A stretch of DNA of 50,748 bases from Terfezia claveryi (taxonomy: Eukaryota > Ascomycota > Pezizomycetes > Pezizales > Pezizaceae): contig WHUX01000304.1 in the NCBI GenBank assembly GCA_015179025.1, positions 1 to 50,748 of the forward strand, given 5' to 3'. Shown one piece after another: positions 11,973-24,251 of the stretch. Position numbers and translations under genes: made by a program. The notes under the pieces were generated by a model. That model was given only the letters and a program-made list of their open reading frames with translations, had not been told where the DNA came from and did no database searches. Position 1 is the stretch's first letter. The number at the start of each line of letters is the position of its first letter.

Positions 11973-12917
11973 TCAGGAATAAATCTGCTGAGATAATTAA
12001 TGATTCCAAGGAATCCTCTAAGATCCTTTTTTCTTGTAGGAGTTGGAAATGTTAATATAGTAGTCCTCTTCTTCGGGTCTATATGTAATCCATCTGATGT
12101 CAAAACGTGTCCTAAGATTTCCAATCTTGGAGTAAAGAACTGGCATTTGCTTTCTTTGAGATAGAATTTCTCATCCTGTAGACGTTGAAGTACTTACTTC
12201 AATAATTCTACATGTTCTTCATACGTTTTAGAGAATATAATAATATCATCAATATAGATGATTAAATATTTATAGACCATGTCCTTAAAAATTTCATGCA
12301 TAACACGAACCATGGTAGCTGGTGCGTTACGATCCCCTTGTTGCATAACTCTACTTCTGAAATATCCCATGTGATATAAAAAGGTAGAGTGTTGCTCAGC
12401 TTTTTCACTGATCCTGATATTAAAAAATCCGTCGGCTAAATCAAGCTTAGTCCAAATAGGATTTCCACTACTAGTTCAATTGCTTCATTAATATCTGGCA
12501 ATGGGGTATGGTCCGGTTCGACGGCTAAATTGCGGTCTCGACAGTCATTGACATGTCGAGCTTCTTCCGGTTTATCTCGTTTAGGGATAGTAAACATGAC
12601 TACAGCATTTGTATCATTTTCTACTCTATATATGCGACCTGATGCTTCTTCTTCGACTAATTTGTCATGGATTTGTTGTCTAAATCGATGTTCTGAGGGT
12701 CGCCATTTTGGTATCCAAGTAGCTCCTGCTTTTGGTTTGATAGAGTGATTAATTTTTCTTAATGGAGGTAATTCCCGTGGAATTGTCTTGGGAAAAATAA
12801 GGGAAACTCCGTTACAGGGTTGAATTGTTTCTGTACTGTAGAAACAGCTGTCACGAGTTCTCTTTCTGAATCGGTTTCGTCTGCGTCACTAATATTTTCC
12901 CAATTATCTGGTTCACT
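11973..12917 (-). pseudogene. Gypsy reverse transcriptase, heavily decayed (nested element)
   Basis: Minus-strand translation recovers RT pieces in shifting frames. The fingers region (about 12530-12760) includes IPKRDKPEEARHVNDCRDRN. Fragments of the palm follow. The RT-RNase H connection (about 11990-12125) reads LTSDGLHIDPKK then LRGFLGIINYLSRFIPDW. Several stops and at least three frameshifts lie between 12000 and 12480, and a clean YxDD motif is not readable. Placement between protease and RNase H supports the call. No activity is possible. Confidence 0.72.
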
Positions 12918-13571
12918 CTAATCTGTGACTGATTCACAGCTGACCTGTGTATACACTGATCTTATACCATTCGCCATGGTTCTAGATCCCTTCCATACAC
13001 TTAGCTGGAATCGTGGAATGTTTTCCGGCTGGATAGTAACTGGTTCCTGATGGGTAGGAATTATTGCTCGCACTTTGCTGAGAGCAGGTTCTCCTAGTAT
13101 TATGTCCCATCTAGTCAAATGAGCTACATAGAACGTTCGTTCTTCTACATAACCTATCCAATCAAGTTTGATAGTACGAGCTTTGTCTATCGTTCCTTTT
13201 GAGCCTTTAATTGCAGTACTTAATGATTTCTTCTCGATACTTCTAGTTGGTATTTTGTATAGGTATACAAATTGAGAATTGATTAAGTCGCCTCCCTTCG
13301 TTTGGAGATCAATTAAAGCTAGTGCGGGGTGTTCATTAGCTTTAACGAATACCTTGCTAAAATCTGGTACCTGTCTTGACAAGGGTTGTTCCTTGATTTT
13401 ATCCTTGTTGTTTTTATCCTTGATGGCTATCGGCATAGCTAAATCTTGTGCGGCTGTACGCATGGGTACCTTATTTTTTCGTTTCCTACATTCCTTGTAG
13501 GAGTGTCCAGGGTTCCAACACCATAGACATTTCTTGTCTTTAATTAATTGCATCTTCGTCTTCTGATCCAA
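12918..13571 (-). pseudogene. Gypsy nucleocapsid zinc knuckle and protease (nested element)
   Basis: One open stretch of about 217 codons. It starts with a CCHC knuckle, CLWCWNPGHSYKEC (CX2CX4HX4C), then a basic spacer and a retroviral-type protease fold (ALALIDLQTKGGDLINSQFV). The expected DTG/DSG active-site triplet is replaced by DLQ, so this is either a divergent or an inactive protease. The family context (after gag, before RT) makes the protease call reasonable. It overlaps the preceding gag frame by about 28 bp at a run of seven A (about 13574-13580), in the -1 frame relative to gag. Confidence 0.7.
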
Positions 13572-15192
13572 TTTTTTTGTGATGGTGTCCCAATCTGAGT
13601 CCTTCCGATTTTCTGTGTTGGGTTTGGTGTTGGGATTGCTGCTAGGATTAAATCCTGTTTTTTGTCGTTGATTCTGGTCCCTGCGTGGACCGTGACTTCG
13701 ATTTTCATTCCGAGGGTGTTGTCGTCGGGATGTATTTGTTGTGGATGGTGGGGCAATATCCTTCTTGGAAGCTTCATATGACTCCGCTTGATGTACGAGC
13801 TGATCATATGACCATTCTTCTTTATTAAAGGAATTAATGTAGCTGACATATATGGCGGCAGGTGATTAAGAAACTTTCTTCTTTTTACTTCCTGCGATAT
13901 TGATTGTTTGCCATCCTTGTCAATCAATTTGATTTGCATTTCAGTAAGCCAGTTGGCAAACTGTTTGATTCCCATGTGACATCCGTCCTTGTATGGTATG
14001 GCTGTCTCCCATCGTTTCCACAAAATGTCCTTACTAGTAGAGGGTATCAGAAAATCCCTTAGCGCTAGTATGAAACCAAAGAATATCGCATTCTTTCCTT
14101 TTTCTCTTAGGAATTGATTATAAGTAGTGAGCGCGCTCCCTTCCATTCTGAATCCAACAATTTCCAGAGCTGAAGCGCCTTCTAAATCTATTCTTTTGAG
14201 AACAAACCAACGTTGCATTGCTGTGGCCCAAAGTCAAAATATTGTGAGTCTTGCCATTTTTTGTCTTCTCCTCTTAATTTTTCTGGCATATCAATCTTTA
14301 TTCCTTTTAAAGCATTCGTTGCTTCATGGTTACCCGTTGTAACCATTCCTGTTGTAGATTCCCATTGCTGGTGTTCAACTGATTTTCCTCGTTTGGGTTT
14401 TCTTTTAAGAGTTTGACTTGCAACTGACGATGCCTTATCAGAGTCCGAGCTATCATCTCCGCTATCATTGGGTCTCGTCCTCCTCCTTGCGTTTTCTGCT
14501 TCTGTTGGTCTAGTCCTGTATCTAGATCATCATCGTCTTCTGGTAATTCTATATCTTCCGGTGGTTGGTTTTCATCATCTGGTTCTTTGGCTGACCCAGT
14601 CCTCCTTTCTGGTGTCTCAGGTGCTCGACCTTTGCCTTTCGATTGATCTTTTGGTGTTCTCAGGAACGCTCCTGGAAGTTCTTTGCTAGGATTGAAAAAA
14701 TCCTCCGCGGTATGTGCTGATTCTTCTAGATGAGTGCCGCTCATCATGAATGCCATTATTTCTTCCCAGTTATTTATTACCCAATTCGGTTTCCTTAAAA
14801 GTGGTACAACAGGTTTCCTTAATTCTTTACTTAAAAATGCGTTCATTTCTAAGTCTTCTTCTTTGAATGGGTAAGGTGTTAGCCATAAGTAGTGTTTTGC
14901 TACGGCTTCCATTAAGAGTCGAGTATCATCAGGATGATACTGTTGGGCATGTCCCATTGAGCGAGTATATTTCAAAATCTCCTCAATTGTTGGAAGATGT
15001 CTATTCCAAAATTCTTCTGGTGCGAGAGGTAAAGCCATACTAAAATATAGTTTGGTTCCTGCTCCATGGTTCTCCTATTTCTATATCGATGGGCAGATTT
15101 ATTTCCCCTTCTGTATTAGGAATTATAAATCTGGTCTTTCTGGGAGTTTCTTCTACTAATTTCTTAATATCTTCGGTAACATAGTTAACCAT
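13544..15192 (-). pseudogene. Gypsy gag (matrix/capsid), nested element, frameshifted
   Basis: The ATG at 15190-15192 (MVNYVTEDIKK) has an upstream in-frame stop and opens gag. The first frame stops after about 50 codons; a +1 shift leads to 14307-15038, an acidic, Pro-rich segment. A further shift leads to 13544-14218, which carries the Retrotrans_gag-like capsid (ALTTYNQFLREKGKN...WLTEMQIKLID). The zinc knuckle follows in the next frame. At least two frameshifts make it non-functional. The assignment rests on position behind the 5' LTR and on capsid-like residues. Confidence 0.7.
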
Positions 15193-16061
15193 CTCGACCT
15201 CTTAGTCTTCTTACTAAGTTCAGACGCCATTATGTCTGATTTCGTCATCTGTCCGCAACCAAATGCAGCTGGTTATGCGATACGATCGTCGAGTTACTTT
15301 TCTTCTTTGGCACCTTTCTGTGCTGATGGTGTGGTGGCTGATGATCCTTATGATCTCCGTTCGACTGACGGTTCTGTTGGCTCAGTGGCTCACGAGGCTG
15401 GTGAGGCTGGATGTCAGGATCCTGATGTTTCTTATGGTCCTGGTTTTTCTTCGTCTACTGGTCTAGAATCTAGTTCTAGTTCTTCCGGCAAGAGTGTCAC
15501 GTTTTCTGATTGGTGTGTTGAGGTAGACGTTGGGGGCGCAGAGGTATTGGTAGAGATGTCTGGGCCTAAGGAAGGTTCTGATGGAGGTAATTCTTTTCTG
15601 GAGGAAATGGCTGCAGTGGAGGCAGCGAGATTTGAGCCTTGGGATTGTGACGCTTGGTTGTTTAGACCAATTATTCCTGGGACCTGGGGGGCCGGTTTTT
15701 CAATGGTGTACTGGATTTATAGGTACAGATGTAATGGCGGTTGCTAGGAGTGCAAGATGAGTTGTCGATCTTATTGGGAAAAGTGTTGTGAACGAGGGTG
15801 GGATTGTTTAATGTAGGATACCACTGCCCGTTAGAGCTCTGCTTAGCTTGCTTCTAAGTCTTTTGTTGATGTACTGCAGTTGAGAGTCTGATGTCTCGTT
15901 TGTTGATTTTTTATTGGCTAGCTAGTTGAATAACGATATCGATTTTATATGTGCACTTGTGTGTCGAATTGTATACACTTGCGTGAGTGTAATAAAGGTA
16001 TCCGAAGGTTGATCAGGCCTTGGATTTAAGAGTAAAGATTAGGTAAGTAAGTTAAAAAAAA
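15193..16061. other. 5' leader of the nested gypsy
   Basis: This lies between the 5' LTR and the gag ATG. There is no clear tRNA primer-binding site after the LTR: the first bases on the minus strand are a T run, then AACTTACTTACC. A Ser/Thr/Pro-rich translation on the minus strand (about 15480-15740) may be a decayed gag N-terminal extension. The opposite strand is open for 171 codons over the same stretch (see rejected items). Confidence 0.5.
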
Positions 16062-16780
16062 TGTAATGAATAGTACTAGACAGTATTCATTCGGTACCGT
16101 TTATACAATCTATATCCGTAGGCACGGACGTTTGTGTATTTCGGTTCTGCTGAGGTAAGAGCTCAGAAGGGTAGGGAGATTACTATGTGGGACGTTCCCG
16201 AAGGGAACAGTAATTAACTGGTGTAATCTATCTTATATGATTTGTGCTATCTAAGCTATATGATCTTGATCTGATCGGAATATAGGCTTGCTTGCTTTGA
16301 AGGCTTGCTTGGTTGCTTCTTGTCTTTCTGTGGATTCCAGAGGGAATCCAGCGGCCTATTTATACTCCTCTGAGATCTGATGACTAAGGAAATAAATACA
16401 ATAAAGGGTGGCACACCAGAAGGTGGTGCGCTGTACAAAAGGGGTCATGTGGCCATAGTAATGAGTCACACGCCATAAACGATGGTCATGTGGCCATAGT
16501 AATGAGTCACACGCCATAAACGATGGTCATGTGGCCATAGTAATGAGTCACACGCCTTAAACAGAGGTCACGCGGCCATAATGAGGGTGTCTTCATATGG
16601 CAAGTGCCATGGAACTTCCCATGGCAGATTCCGCGTGCTAGGGACGCTTATAAACAATAGGAGGTGGTAGAAGGCTAGTCCTTCAACCGAGAGGCTTAGT
16701 TACATAACATAGTAGTAATATAGGAAATACAAAAGTATATAATCAATTATATAAGCAATGAGATAACGTTCTCCATTACA
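16062..16780 (-). repeat. 5' LTR of the nested gypsy
   Basis: 719 bp, TGTAATG to CATTACA, the partner of 2299-3017. It contains the same roughly 42-bp tandem array (16440-16580) with three intact TGAGTCA motifs. It is followed by the target duplication CTCTT at 16781-16785. Confidence 0.93.
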
Positions 16781-17650
16781 CTCTTATAGTTCTTTGAGCT
16801 TCCTTTCATGAGATTGGATCCAACAAGAGAGTTCTTCTACGGATTGTTTATTAGTCTAACAACTGTGAAAGCGATTATCTTGCTCTTGTTTGATTGCCTT
16901 CTGTGTCTATTCATGGAGTTTGACAACATCTGCTTTGATATCATCAAACTCTACTTTGGCTGCATCGACTATTGCCTATGTGTCTAATTTAAGCTTTTTG
17001 CTTTGTTCCTCCCATTGTTTTTCTAATGCCTAACTGATAGATACAGTTAAACATTTAACTGCATCTTCTTGTCCTTCTGTTTGACCTTTTAAGGCTGCTA
17101 CTTCTTCGTTTACCTGCTGTCATAATAACTTTAGGTCCTTATATATAGCTATTGCTCCTTCAAAAATAACCCTATATGCATCTTGGGCTTCTTTTAGGAG
17201 GCTTGCTTGAGCATTTAGACTGCTTGTAAGGTCCACAATCTCCACTCATTGCCAGTCAAATTCGATAGATCCATCTCTAACAATTCGAGCCAATAATTGG
17301 TTATATTCTTCTTGGCTTAAACTTGGTCGAGATGGTCATGTGGGACGTGGTGGTAGATGGATAGGACGTCGTGATGATGTATTACTGGCCGTTTGATAGG
17401 GAGGCCTTCAGAAAGGTTGTCTAAATCGTTCTAATAAGCTAGGTGGAAATGTGGTTAACTCATCTGGAGAGTATATGGGGTGTTTTGAGTATTCTATCCC
17501 TTGGGATAGAATATCCTCTATTGGGATATCAATAAGGTTATCTTCCGTATTTGTATCAGATTGAGGAAGATTGTGTGGTCTTTGTGTAATGGCACGAGGT
17601 GTGACATCTGGGAATGTGAGGGGTTAGTAGGGCTGACAAGGCCCTCTTAG
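16781..17650 (-). pseudogene. Outer gypsy gag, N-terminal coiled-coil part
   Basis: Minus-strand translation gives a gag-like N-terminus: LSQEEYNQLLARIVRDGSIE, then a Lys/Glu/Ala-rich, probably coiled-coil stretch (VNEEVAALKGQTEGQEDAVK, DDIKADVVKLHE, KQEQDNRFH) with several stops. The frame runs into the nested gypsy at 16780 and, across one CTCTT, into 2298-410. It is preceded on its 5' side by a short leader and the LTR piece at 17717. No start codon could be fixed. Ancient and non-functional. Confidence 0.6.
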
Positions 17651-17716
17651 TGTCTGGGAACTAGATATGATTAGAGTATATAGCAAATAAAATGAGAATC
17701 ACTGGCTACAAAGTAA

Positions 17717-18236
17717 TATCATGGGGGCCCTATTGACTGATAGCATTCTTACGACTATTAGAATAGCCCTAATTTCCTGCCGCAACGATATCTATTCCGT
17801 AATACAGTATGTCAATCCTATACCAGTAAAGTTTAGTCCAACAGTAGTTCCTCACGACAGATCTTATTTCACAATATAAAATAAATCCTATGTCACTTAA
17901 ACGTAAAGTTAACTCAAGACTTTGAACTTTGTAGGCTTCATGTACTTAAGGTACTCTTGCTTTCGAATACTTGCTCATGGTAAAATATATTCAACCGGAA
18001 CTACTTGCACTATTTATATCCTGTAGTGTTCGTAGATATTCTTATAATAAAAAAATTTTATAAAAACGTAAGCATACCTATCACCTTGGAATTTCTTCCT
18101 AAGTGTTATGCCATCCACACCTTTATTAATGCAGTTGCTATCTGTACTCATTGTCATAAGTTGCTAACCTGAACATAGAGATTATTCCCATGCCTGCATG
18201 TTATATATAAGACTTTGCTGCTCACTATGCTTACAT
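17717..18236. repeat. Long LTR (TGTCACGGGG family), proximal 0.5 kb, diverged
   Basis: It starts TATCATGGGGGCCCTATTG and follows the 5' half of the copies at 25155 and 47009 with many substitutions, up to about 18236 where similarity stops. The remainder is missing and Helitron-like sequence begins soon after. Its position next to the outer gag start (minus strand) would suit a 5' LTR, but no second matched LTR with a target duplication is visible. Confidence 0.75.
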
Positions 18237-18297
18237 GAATACTGGGGGCAGAAAACAATAGCTTCTCTTATTGAATACCTAAATTTATAATAGTAGT

Positions 18298-21200
18298 TTA
18301 TAATAGTAATAATTCTGAGTAAACAATATTTGAGGTAACAACAGGAGAAATAGAGGTGTGTAGAACTGCGAGGTTAGCTATATTAGTTACTCGTGATATA
18401 GCTATATAAAACTTTCTATGTATAAATGCAGAAGTACGTAAATCCAATCCAACTATACCTAATGTTTGACCCTGCAACTTATTAACTGTCATTGCAAAGG
18501 AAAGCTTGATAGGAAATTGTTTGCATCTTTATATATATGGAAGTTCTCCTTCTGTAGTGGTTAAGAGAATTCAAGGTATAAGTTTTCTTTTCTCATCAAA
18601 TTCTCTACCTAAAATGCGAGCTTCTATACACCTCCTACCAATTCGGGTAATAATCATATGAGTTCTATTATATAGACCCTCCATAGGATATAAATTCCGT
18701 AAAAGCATAATAGGGCATTCAACTTTCAAAGTAAGTTGTGATGGTAGTAATCCACTAAAGTTAAGACTTTGAAGATATTCAGCAGGATGTTGAGCAAGAT
18801 GAGGATCTTCATCATTAACATCAGAAGAATCAATAGAATAAAAAGTTTGAGAACTTCCAGGCATCATATCTAAAACCATAGAATTAAATAAGTTAATAGT
18901 ATCATTATGAAAGGTAAGAATACATCTATTAGTTAAAACAGTAAAGTCATTGGGTATAGTAATAAGAAGAGTTGGTGGATAAACAAAATATATAAGATCT
19001 ATTGGTTGGGTATAAGCTTGAATATGTGATAGAAGAGAGATATTACCAAATAAGATCGGCTTGTATGATATATTATGAAGCCATGATGCGAAAGAAATAT
19101 TATTAACTCCATCTTAAATTCACATATTAATAGAAAGGCTTAAAATCTGAAAATGGAACCATAAAGAAGAGCTTTGTAAGGAAGCATGAATTGTAGATAT
19201 ATGATTGCCATAGGGAACAATAGGAGCAATTTGAGCAAAGTCACTACCAAATAAAATAGGAATATTACCAAATAAATCCTCTTAAGTAGCATCACAAATG
19301 TCATTAAAAGTTCGATTAACAGCCTCAAAACAATAACGATACTACATAGGAACCTCATCCCAAATAATTAGACTGGTTTGATGAAGTAGATCAGCAAGTT
19401 GTGTATTTTTAGAAATATGACAGATAGACTGCTCATTAATTTCTAAAGGTATTGAAAATCGAGGATATGCCGTACGTCCTCCTGGTAATAGAAGAGCTGC
19501 TATTCCTGAGGATGCAACACATAAAACTATTTTGCCTTGACCATGAAAATAATGACAAAGACTTTTATATAAAAATGTTTTACCTATGCCTACTGGTCCT
19601 CGAATAAAATATTGAGCTTTTGTCAGCATAGTGGCAATTTGATAGAGAATGGTATCATATGCTTAACGTTGATGTTGATTTAATTGTTCTACCCATTGTT
19701 GTCCAAATGTTTATTCCTCAAGAACATTATAGGCTAGTTCAGTAGCAATCAAAGGATTTTCATGTATTAGATTCTGCCAATTACCAATTAGTAATAGTAA
19801 ACCATAATCGGATAGAGATTTGCTAGCTTCGGCAAATATCTTTGACAGTAGAAATAATCCATAATCAAGATGAGGAGTTAGTATATCTTGTGGAATTGGT
19901 ATATCAAAATGTTGAAGTCGTGAAGTTAAATCATTACAGATATGAATTTGAAACTAAATCCACAGTTGAGTAGGATCAGTAATACCACCATATATAATAG
20001 CTGTAGCAAATAGTGTACGAAGAGCATGTCCGGTAGAAAAGATAATAACTTGATCAAAGCATTGAATCCATTCTGAATTATCTTCTAACAGACCAAGTGT
20101 AAGGCAAGCTTGTTGAAATGTTGAATGGACTTGTCCATTGACTATTCAAAGGTTGACAAAGGATGTAGCACTATGAATTAGAGTCAAAAGTAATTGTAGA
20201 TAGAATCGTTCTCCTTGAAAAGGATTGCAATGATACATACGTCCAATAGCTATTCCACATTGTCTTGGATACTATTGTTTGTTTTTTGAATTGAAAATAA
20301 AATGTTGTGGAAATTGCTGATATAAGTACTATTGGCTATCGTCATACTGAGTGTTGTAGGTAAACCAAGCTATCAGTCTAGATTGTACTGATTCTAAGCG
20401 TTCCTGAAGCTCTTCTCTATTTAAATTATCTCCAAAATAAACAGGTTGTTCTCCACATAAATGAACAGGTGAATGACAAACTGCAGGAAATTCTTCATGT
20501 ATTCAGAACTCAAACAATCTCCAAACTGCCTCGTATGGTCCAATATAGCATCCTTGTAGGTGTCGTTTTACTTTATCAGTATTATCAGTTGTTTGTAACT
20601 ATAAAGTAGTTTGATCAGAACCTTTATAAATATATTTATGAATATATTTAATAGCTTGAACTGATCCACAAACTTCAACATTAATATGTACTTGATAACG
20701 CCAACTTAAGTAAGGATTATATGGTACAACCCAACAATTATCATATTGAAAACCATTTTTTCCCAGATATGTTAATCCACTATTTTGGCAGTGATATAAA
20801 GGGTATCCATTATCTGGAACAACTGTTGAATCTTGAAATGCTTTAGGAAATCATTTACTGCATCGTAGAGAGTTTTGCTTGCTACTCATACATGGTGCTT
20901 GTTAATAAGTAGTACCACAAGGTCCATGAACCATAGATGTTCTAATGATTGTTAGAAGTTCGCCGGTAGGATCTTGTACTTGAGAGGGTAATTCAGCAGA
21001 TATAATTTCATCAATTTTCTTAGATATTAAAAAACAATCATCTTGATGTAAAAATAATAATAAATGCATATGAGGTAATCCACGCTTTTGGTATTCAATT
21101 GTCCAAATACATCCCAAAAATCTACCAAAGATTTCTTTGGTACGTAGTTAATGAAGCAAATCCTGTTGCTTTAGATAAAATACTCGAGCAATGATGTCTG

Positions 21201-22258
21201 GACAATATAGTGCAGATTGATAAAGTTGAAGTTTATCTTGAATTTCTTTTCAATTTGGATTGGCAGTAAAGGTAATAAATAATGTAGGCTTTCCAAAATA
21301 CCATACAATTGCCATTGAGTCCTAAAAAAGCTGTTGCATAAATCGATCACCTCCCAAAAAGCTACTTGGTAGAACTATTCTTCTGCCCAATGCTGCAGCA
21401 TCTACTTCATCTTGAACCATTGCATCTGCTAGTCTATTATAATGATCTGCCCATAAACTTGCTTGATTCATATGTATCCACTCTAACTTAGGTTAATTAA
21501 TGACTACTTAAGTATCAACAATATATTGTTGGAATAACCTAACCGAGATAAATAGGGTAGTAGGTTCAAATAACCAAGAGTGTCAATGAAACTGATAGTA
21601 TTGTCATTGTGATAATCGCTTAGGTAAACTATCTCTATCTTAGCTTTGTTGTAGTCTGAGTGACTAATTCCAACCATATTTCCTATAAGAAAATAATAAA
21701 ATATAATGTAAAGGAGTATGTACTGCATGGCTGGAATTGATTGTTTGAAATGGTGAATGGGAATTTGGGTATCATTCAGCCAGGACAATATCGTGATAAG
21801 AAGCAAGGTTGTATTCATTGGGAATAATTATAGCAATCTCATTTGTTGTAGGAAGATTATATCTTTGATAATCTTATGCATTATCAACTAATAATTCCAT
21901 TCAAGGATTAAGAATTATTTGCATTTGATTTTGTAGGATATCTCGAGAAGCTTGTTGAATTCTTTTATATGCTGTACGATAAAGAGCAATAAATGGATTA
22001 CAATCATACAACATGACTAATAATTGTTGCAATAATATAATATCCATAATTGCAGGTAATATATGTCCTCCAGGTTGGATCTGTAGTTATGCAATTGAAA
22101 CATTGGGATCGTAAAGAAAGATTTGTGCAAAGGAAGGACCGGAGGTAGAAGAATATATTAAAGGACCTGTGAGATGATAAAAGGCTCCATGAATTTCAAA
22201 ATATTGAATACCTCCAATGGTTCAAGAATCTGCCTGATATTTGAGAGAAACAAAAGCT
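18298..22258 (-). pseudogene. Helitron Rep/helicase, main part
   Basis: Motifs in coding order: YNRLADAMVQDEVDAA and LPSSFLGGDRFM (about 21340-21450); the HUH nuclease motif in EYQKRGLPHMHLLLFL (about 21050-21095); the Rep tyrosines in AIKYIHKYIYKGSDQ (about 20615-20665). The helicase has Walker A GPVGIGKT (about 19583-19606), Walker B IIWDEVPM (about 19342-19365) and the C-terminal KLQGQTLGIVGLDL...YIAISRV (about 18390-18480). More than a dozen stops and some frameshifts are scattered throughout. The product would nick and unwind DNA for rolling-circle transposition. This copy cannot encode it. Confidence 0.87.
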
Positions 22259-22263
22259 AATGC

Positions 22264-22901
22264 TATTAAAAAATGCGTTCAAACGCTCTTTCTTACACCA
22301 CAAATCACATACACATGCATTATTCATTCCTAATTACATTCTACTACATGTCAAATCATGTGCTTGATACTTACATAAATTAAGTATTTTCATATGCATT
22401 TCACATGCATAACTCTATTATTAGTTACGTTATTCACGCTCTAATAACTCTGTTTTAGCTCTATTCACATGCTTACAACATATGTTAAACCATATTCTGA
22501 GTTATACTTCTGTTAAACTTTAATGTTACAAACTCAAAGATATTAAGTATGTTGTAATCATGTTGAACGCATTTAGCATGCTCTGGCTTGTGTTATAGCT
22601 TACTGGAATCGTGTATATATAAGAGGGGAATTCCTTTCCTTCAGAGATTATTAGTTCACAACAGCTCCCACATCAATCTCATTCACTCATACATTCTACT
22701 ATATATTCTCTTATATATTCTACATTTCTAGTGCACGCTCTACAGCGTCCTCTTCAGAATCCACAACATCCTCTACATTCACCAGAACGTCCTCTACCAG
22801 CCTATTAGATCCGTTCCCAAGTTTCTCCTTTATTGGATACTTGGTTGAATTACCACTGCCAGTTGGATATAGTGTATATCTTATATACCTGTATTTCAAC
22901 A
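22264..22901 (+). repeat. 5' LTR of the deleted copia-like element
   Basis: 638 bp, paired with 24252-24889. Its ends form a short inverted repeat TATT...AATA, with a CAACA variant at this copy's end. A TATA-like GTGTATATATAAGAGGGG lies at about 22610-22627. Confidence 0.9.
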
Positions 22902-22915
22902 GGTTATGAGCCCGG
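22902..22915 (+). promoter_or_regulatory. Primer-binding site, half-tRNA(iMet) type
   Basis: GGTTATGAGCCCGG abuts the LTR end, exactly as in the copia at 5678. It complements the initiator tRNA-Met anticodon stem-loop. Confidence 0.8.
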
Positions 22916-24251
22916 TCTGCTCTACCTCAACCACCATTACTGAACGCATCTACCATAGCTTTACTATAATTCACAACACTTGGTTGAACCTCTATAGGTT
23001 CCCATTTTACCCTCTATCATCAATACTTAGTTGAACCTCCTTAGGTTCCTAGGCTACCTATTATTTACACTTATAATAATACTTGGTTGAACACTTAGTT
23101 GTTCCCATACTACTTGTTCTAATATGTTCAAGTATATCCTCAAATATCAACAAATATTACCCAAATCTAGTTGATAATTTATCAACTAAAGATACCTTTA
23201 CAAATACCAAATTGAATTTTATACTTCTTAGTCTGGCTACCAATTCATTATTGGAAACAGAAGCAGACTTTATCCTTATTAGTATTAAAGCTCCAGCATA
23301 TAAAAAAGGCAAAAGGAATGCTATTTCTAATACAAAAGGGACCACTTAATCTTTTAAAACTAATAAGTGGTGTACTTATTGTAAGAAATACTATTAAGTG
23401 AATACCATTCTAATATTATTAGACTCTCATTATGAGCATACCTTGACTAAATATTGGCTTGACTTGGTATAATATCTTATAATTCAGTTACTTTACCTTT
23501 AGATTTCAAATAATAAAATTCCAAGATGGTGATAACATTATAGATATGTTCCTATATCAATAGATTATTTAGTCTTGGATGTATCTTATGATTGCAATAT
23601 ATCTAGAGTTGGCTTGCTCTATCTCTAAATTATTCCAATATATATTAAAAGCTTACTATTACTAGCTGTCTTTATAAGTATTAATTGAATAAATAATAAA
23701 AGATGATAGAAAATCAATTTTAAGTTATATCTTTCAACTAGCTAACAATACTATTAGCTAGTACTAAAAGAAGCAAACTTGTATTTCTACTTCCCTAGTT
23801 GAAGCTGAATACGTTTTGCTATCTTTAGTAGTTAAATAGCAACTATAGTTTGCAACAGCTCTGAGAGAACTTGGATTTTCCCTCTATTTCTACTCTCATA
23901 AGTACAGATAGAGATAGAGCAGTAGGTCAGACTCACCACTTTCGTATAAACGATTGTAGAGAAGATATTAATAGTACTTACTATTATATGATTTTGTTAA
24001 AATTAACAATATCATAGTCTTATATATACTTGGCTCATATAATCTAGTAGATATATGTACCAAAGTAATATCTAGACTAAATGTTCTTCTTGCTACAGGA
24101 AGATGTTTTAGGAACTAAATAATTCACAACAGTACTCTTTTCCTATATATGAAAATCTTTTTTCCCACAGGGTTTTTTATTCATATATAGGTTTTTAATG
24201 AGACTGCAGAATTATTTACTGACCATTCATGCCATGATTAGTGAGGAGGGG
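22916..24251 (+). pseudogene. Residual copia gag and RNase H scraps
   Basis: This is the interior of the deleted element. The upstream third (22950-23100) repeats the phrase ACTTGGTTGAACC about every 50-70 bp, like a decayed tandem leader. The plus strand then shows KWCTYCKK of a copia-type gag knuckle near 23375. Near 23785 KQTCISTSLVEAEYVLLS matches the conserved end of copia RNase H, and LVDICTKV near 24045 matches its last motif. All frames contain multiple stops. The polypurine tract closes the region. Confidence 0.7.

Larger units (their letters stand above)
2299..16780 (-). mobile_element. Nested Ty3/gypsy chromovirus, full length, itself split by a copia element
   Basis: Two 719-bp LTRs (2299-3017 and 16062-16780) in direct orientation start TGTAATG and end CATTACA. 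The element is flanked by a perfect 5-bp target duplication CTCTT at 2294-2298 and 16781-16785. Its genes run on the minus strand, so the right LTR is the 5' LTR. Order: gag, zinc knuckle plus protease, RT, RNase H, an unusual zinc-knuckle linker, integrase, chromodomain. A purine tract (GTGGGGAAG on the minus strand, 3018-3026) abuts the 3' LTR. Without the copia insertion it would be about 9 kb. I count about 9 differences between the LTRs, eight of them transitions. Stops and frameshifts inactivate gag and pol. Confidence 0.93.

Noticed and set aside
15232..15747. 171-codon plus-strand ORF in the nested gypsy leader, a possible antisense gene
   Set aside because: The opposite strand shows a Ser/Thr/Pro-rich translation typical of a gag extension, and the plus-strand product is biased Gly/Val/Ser without any motif. 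It is probably a shadow.
18236..18298. Helitron 3' end (CTRR with hairpin)
   Set aside because: No convincing CTRR preceded by a hairpin was found on the minus strand in this interval; the end is probably lost.
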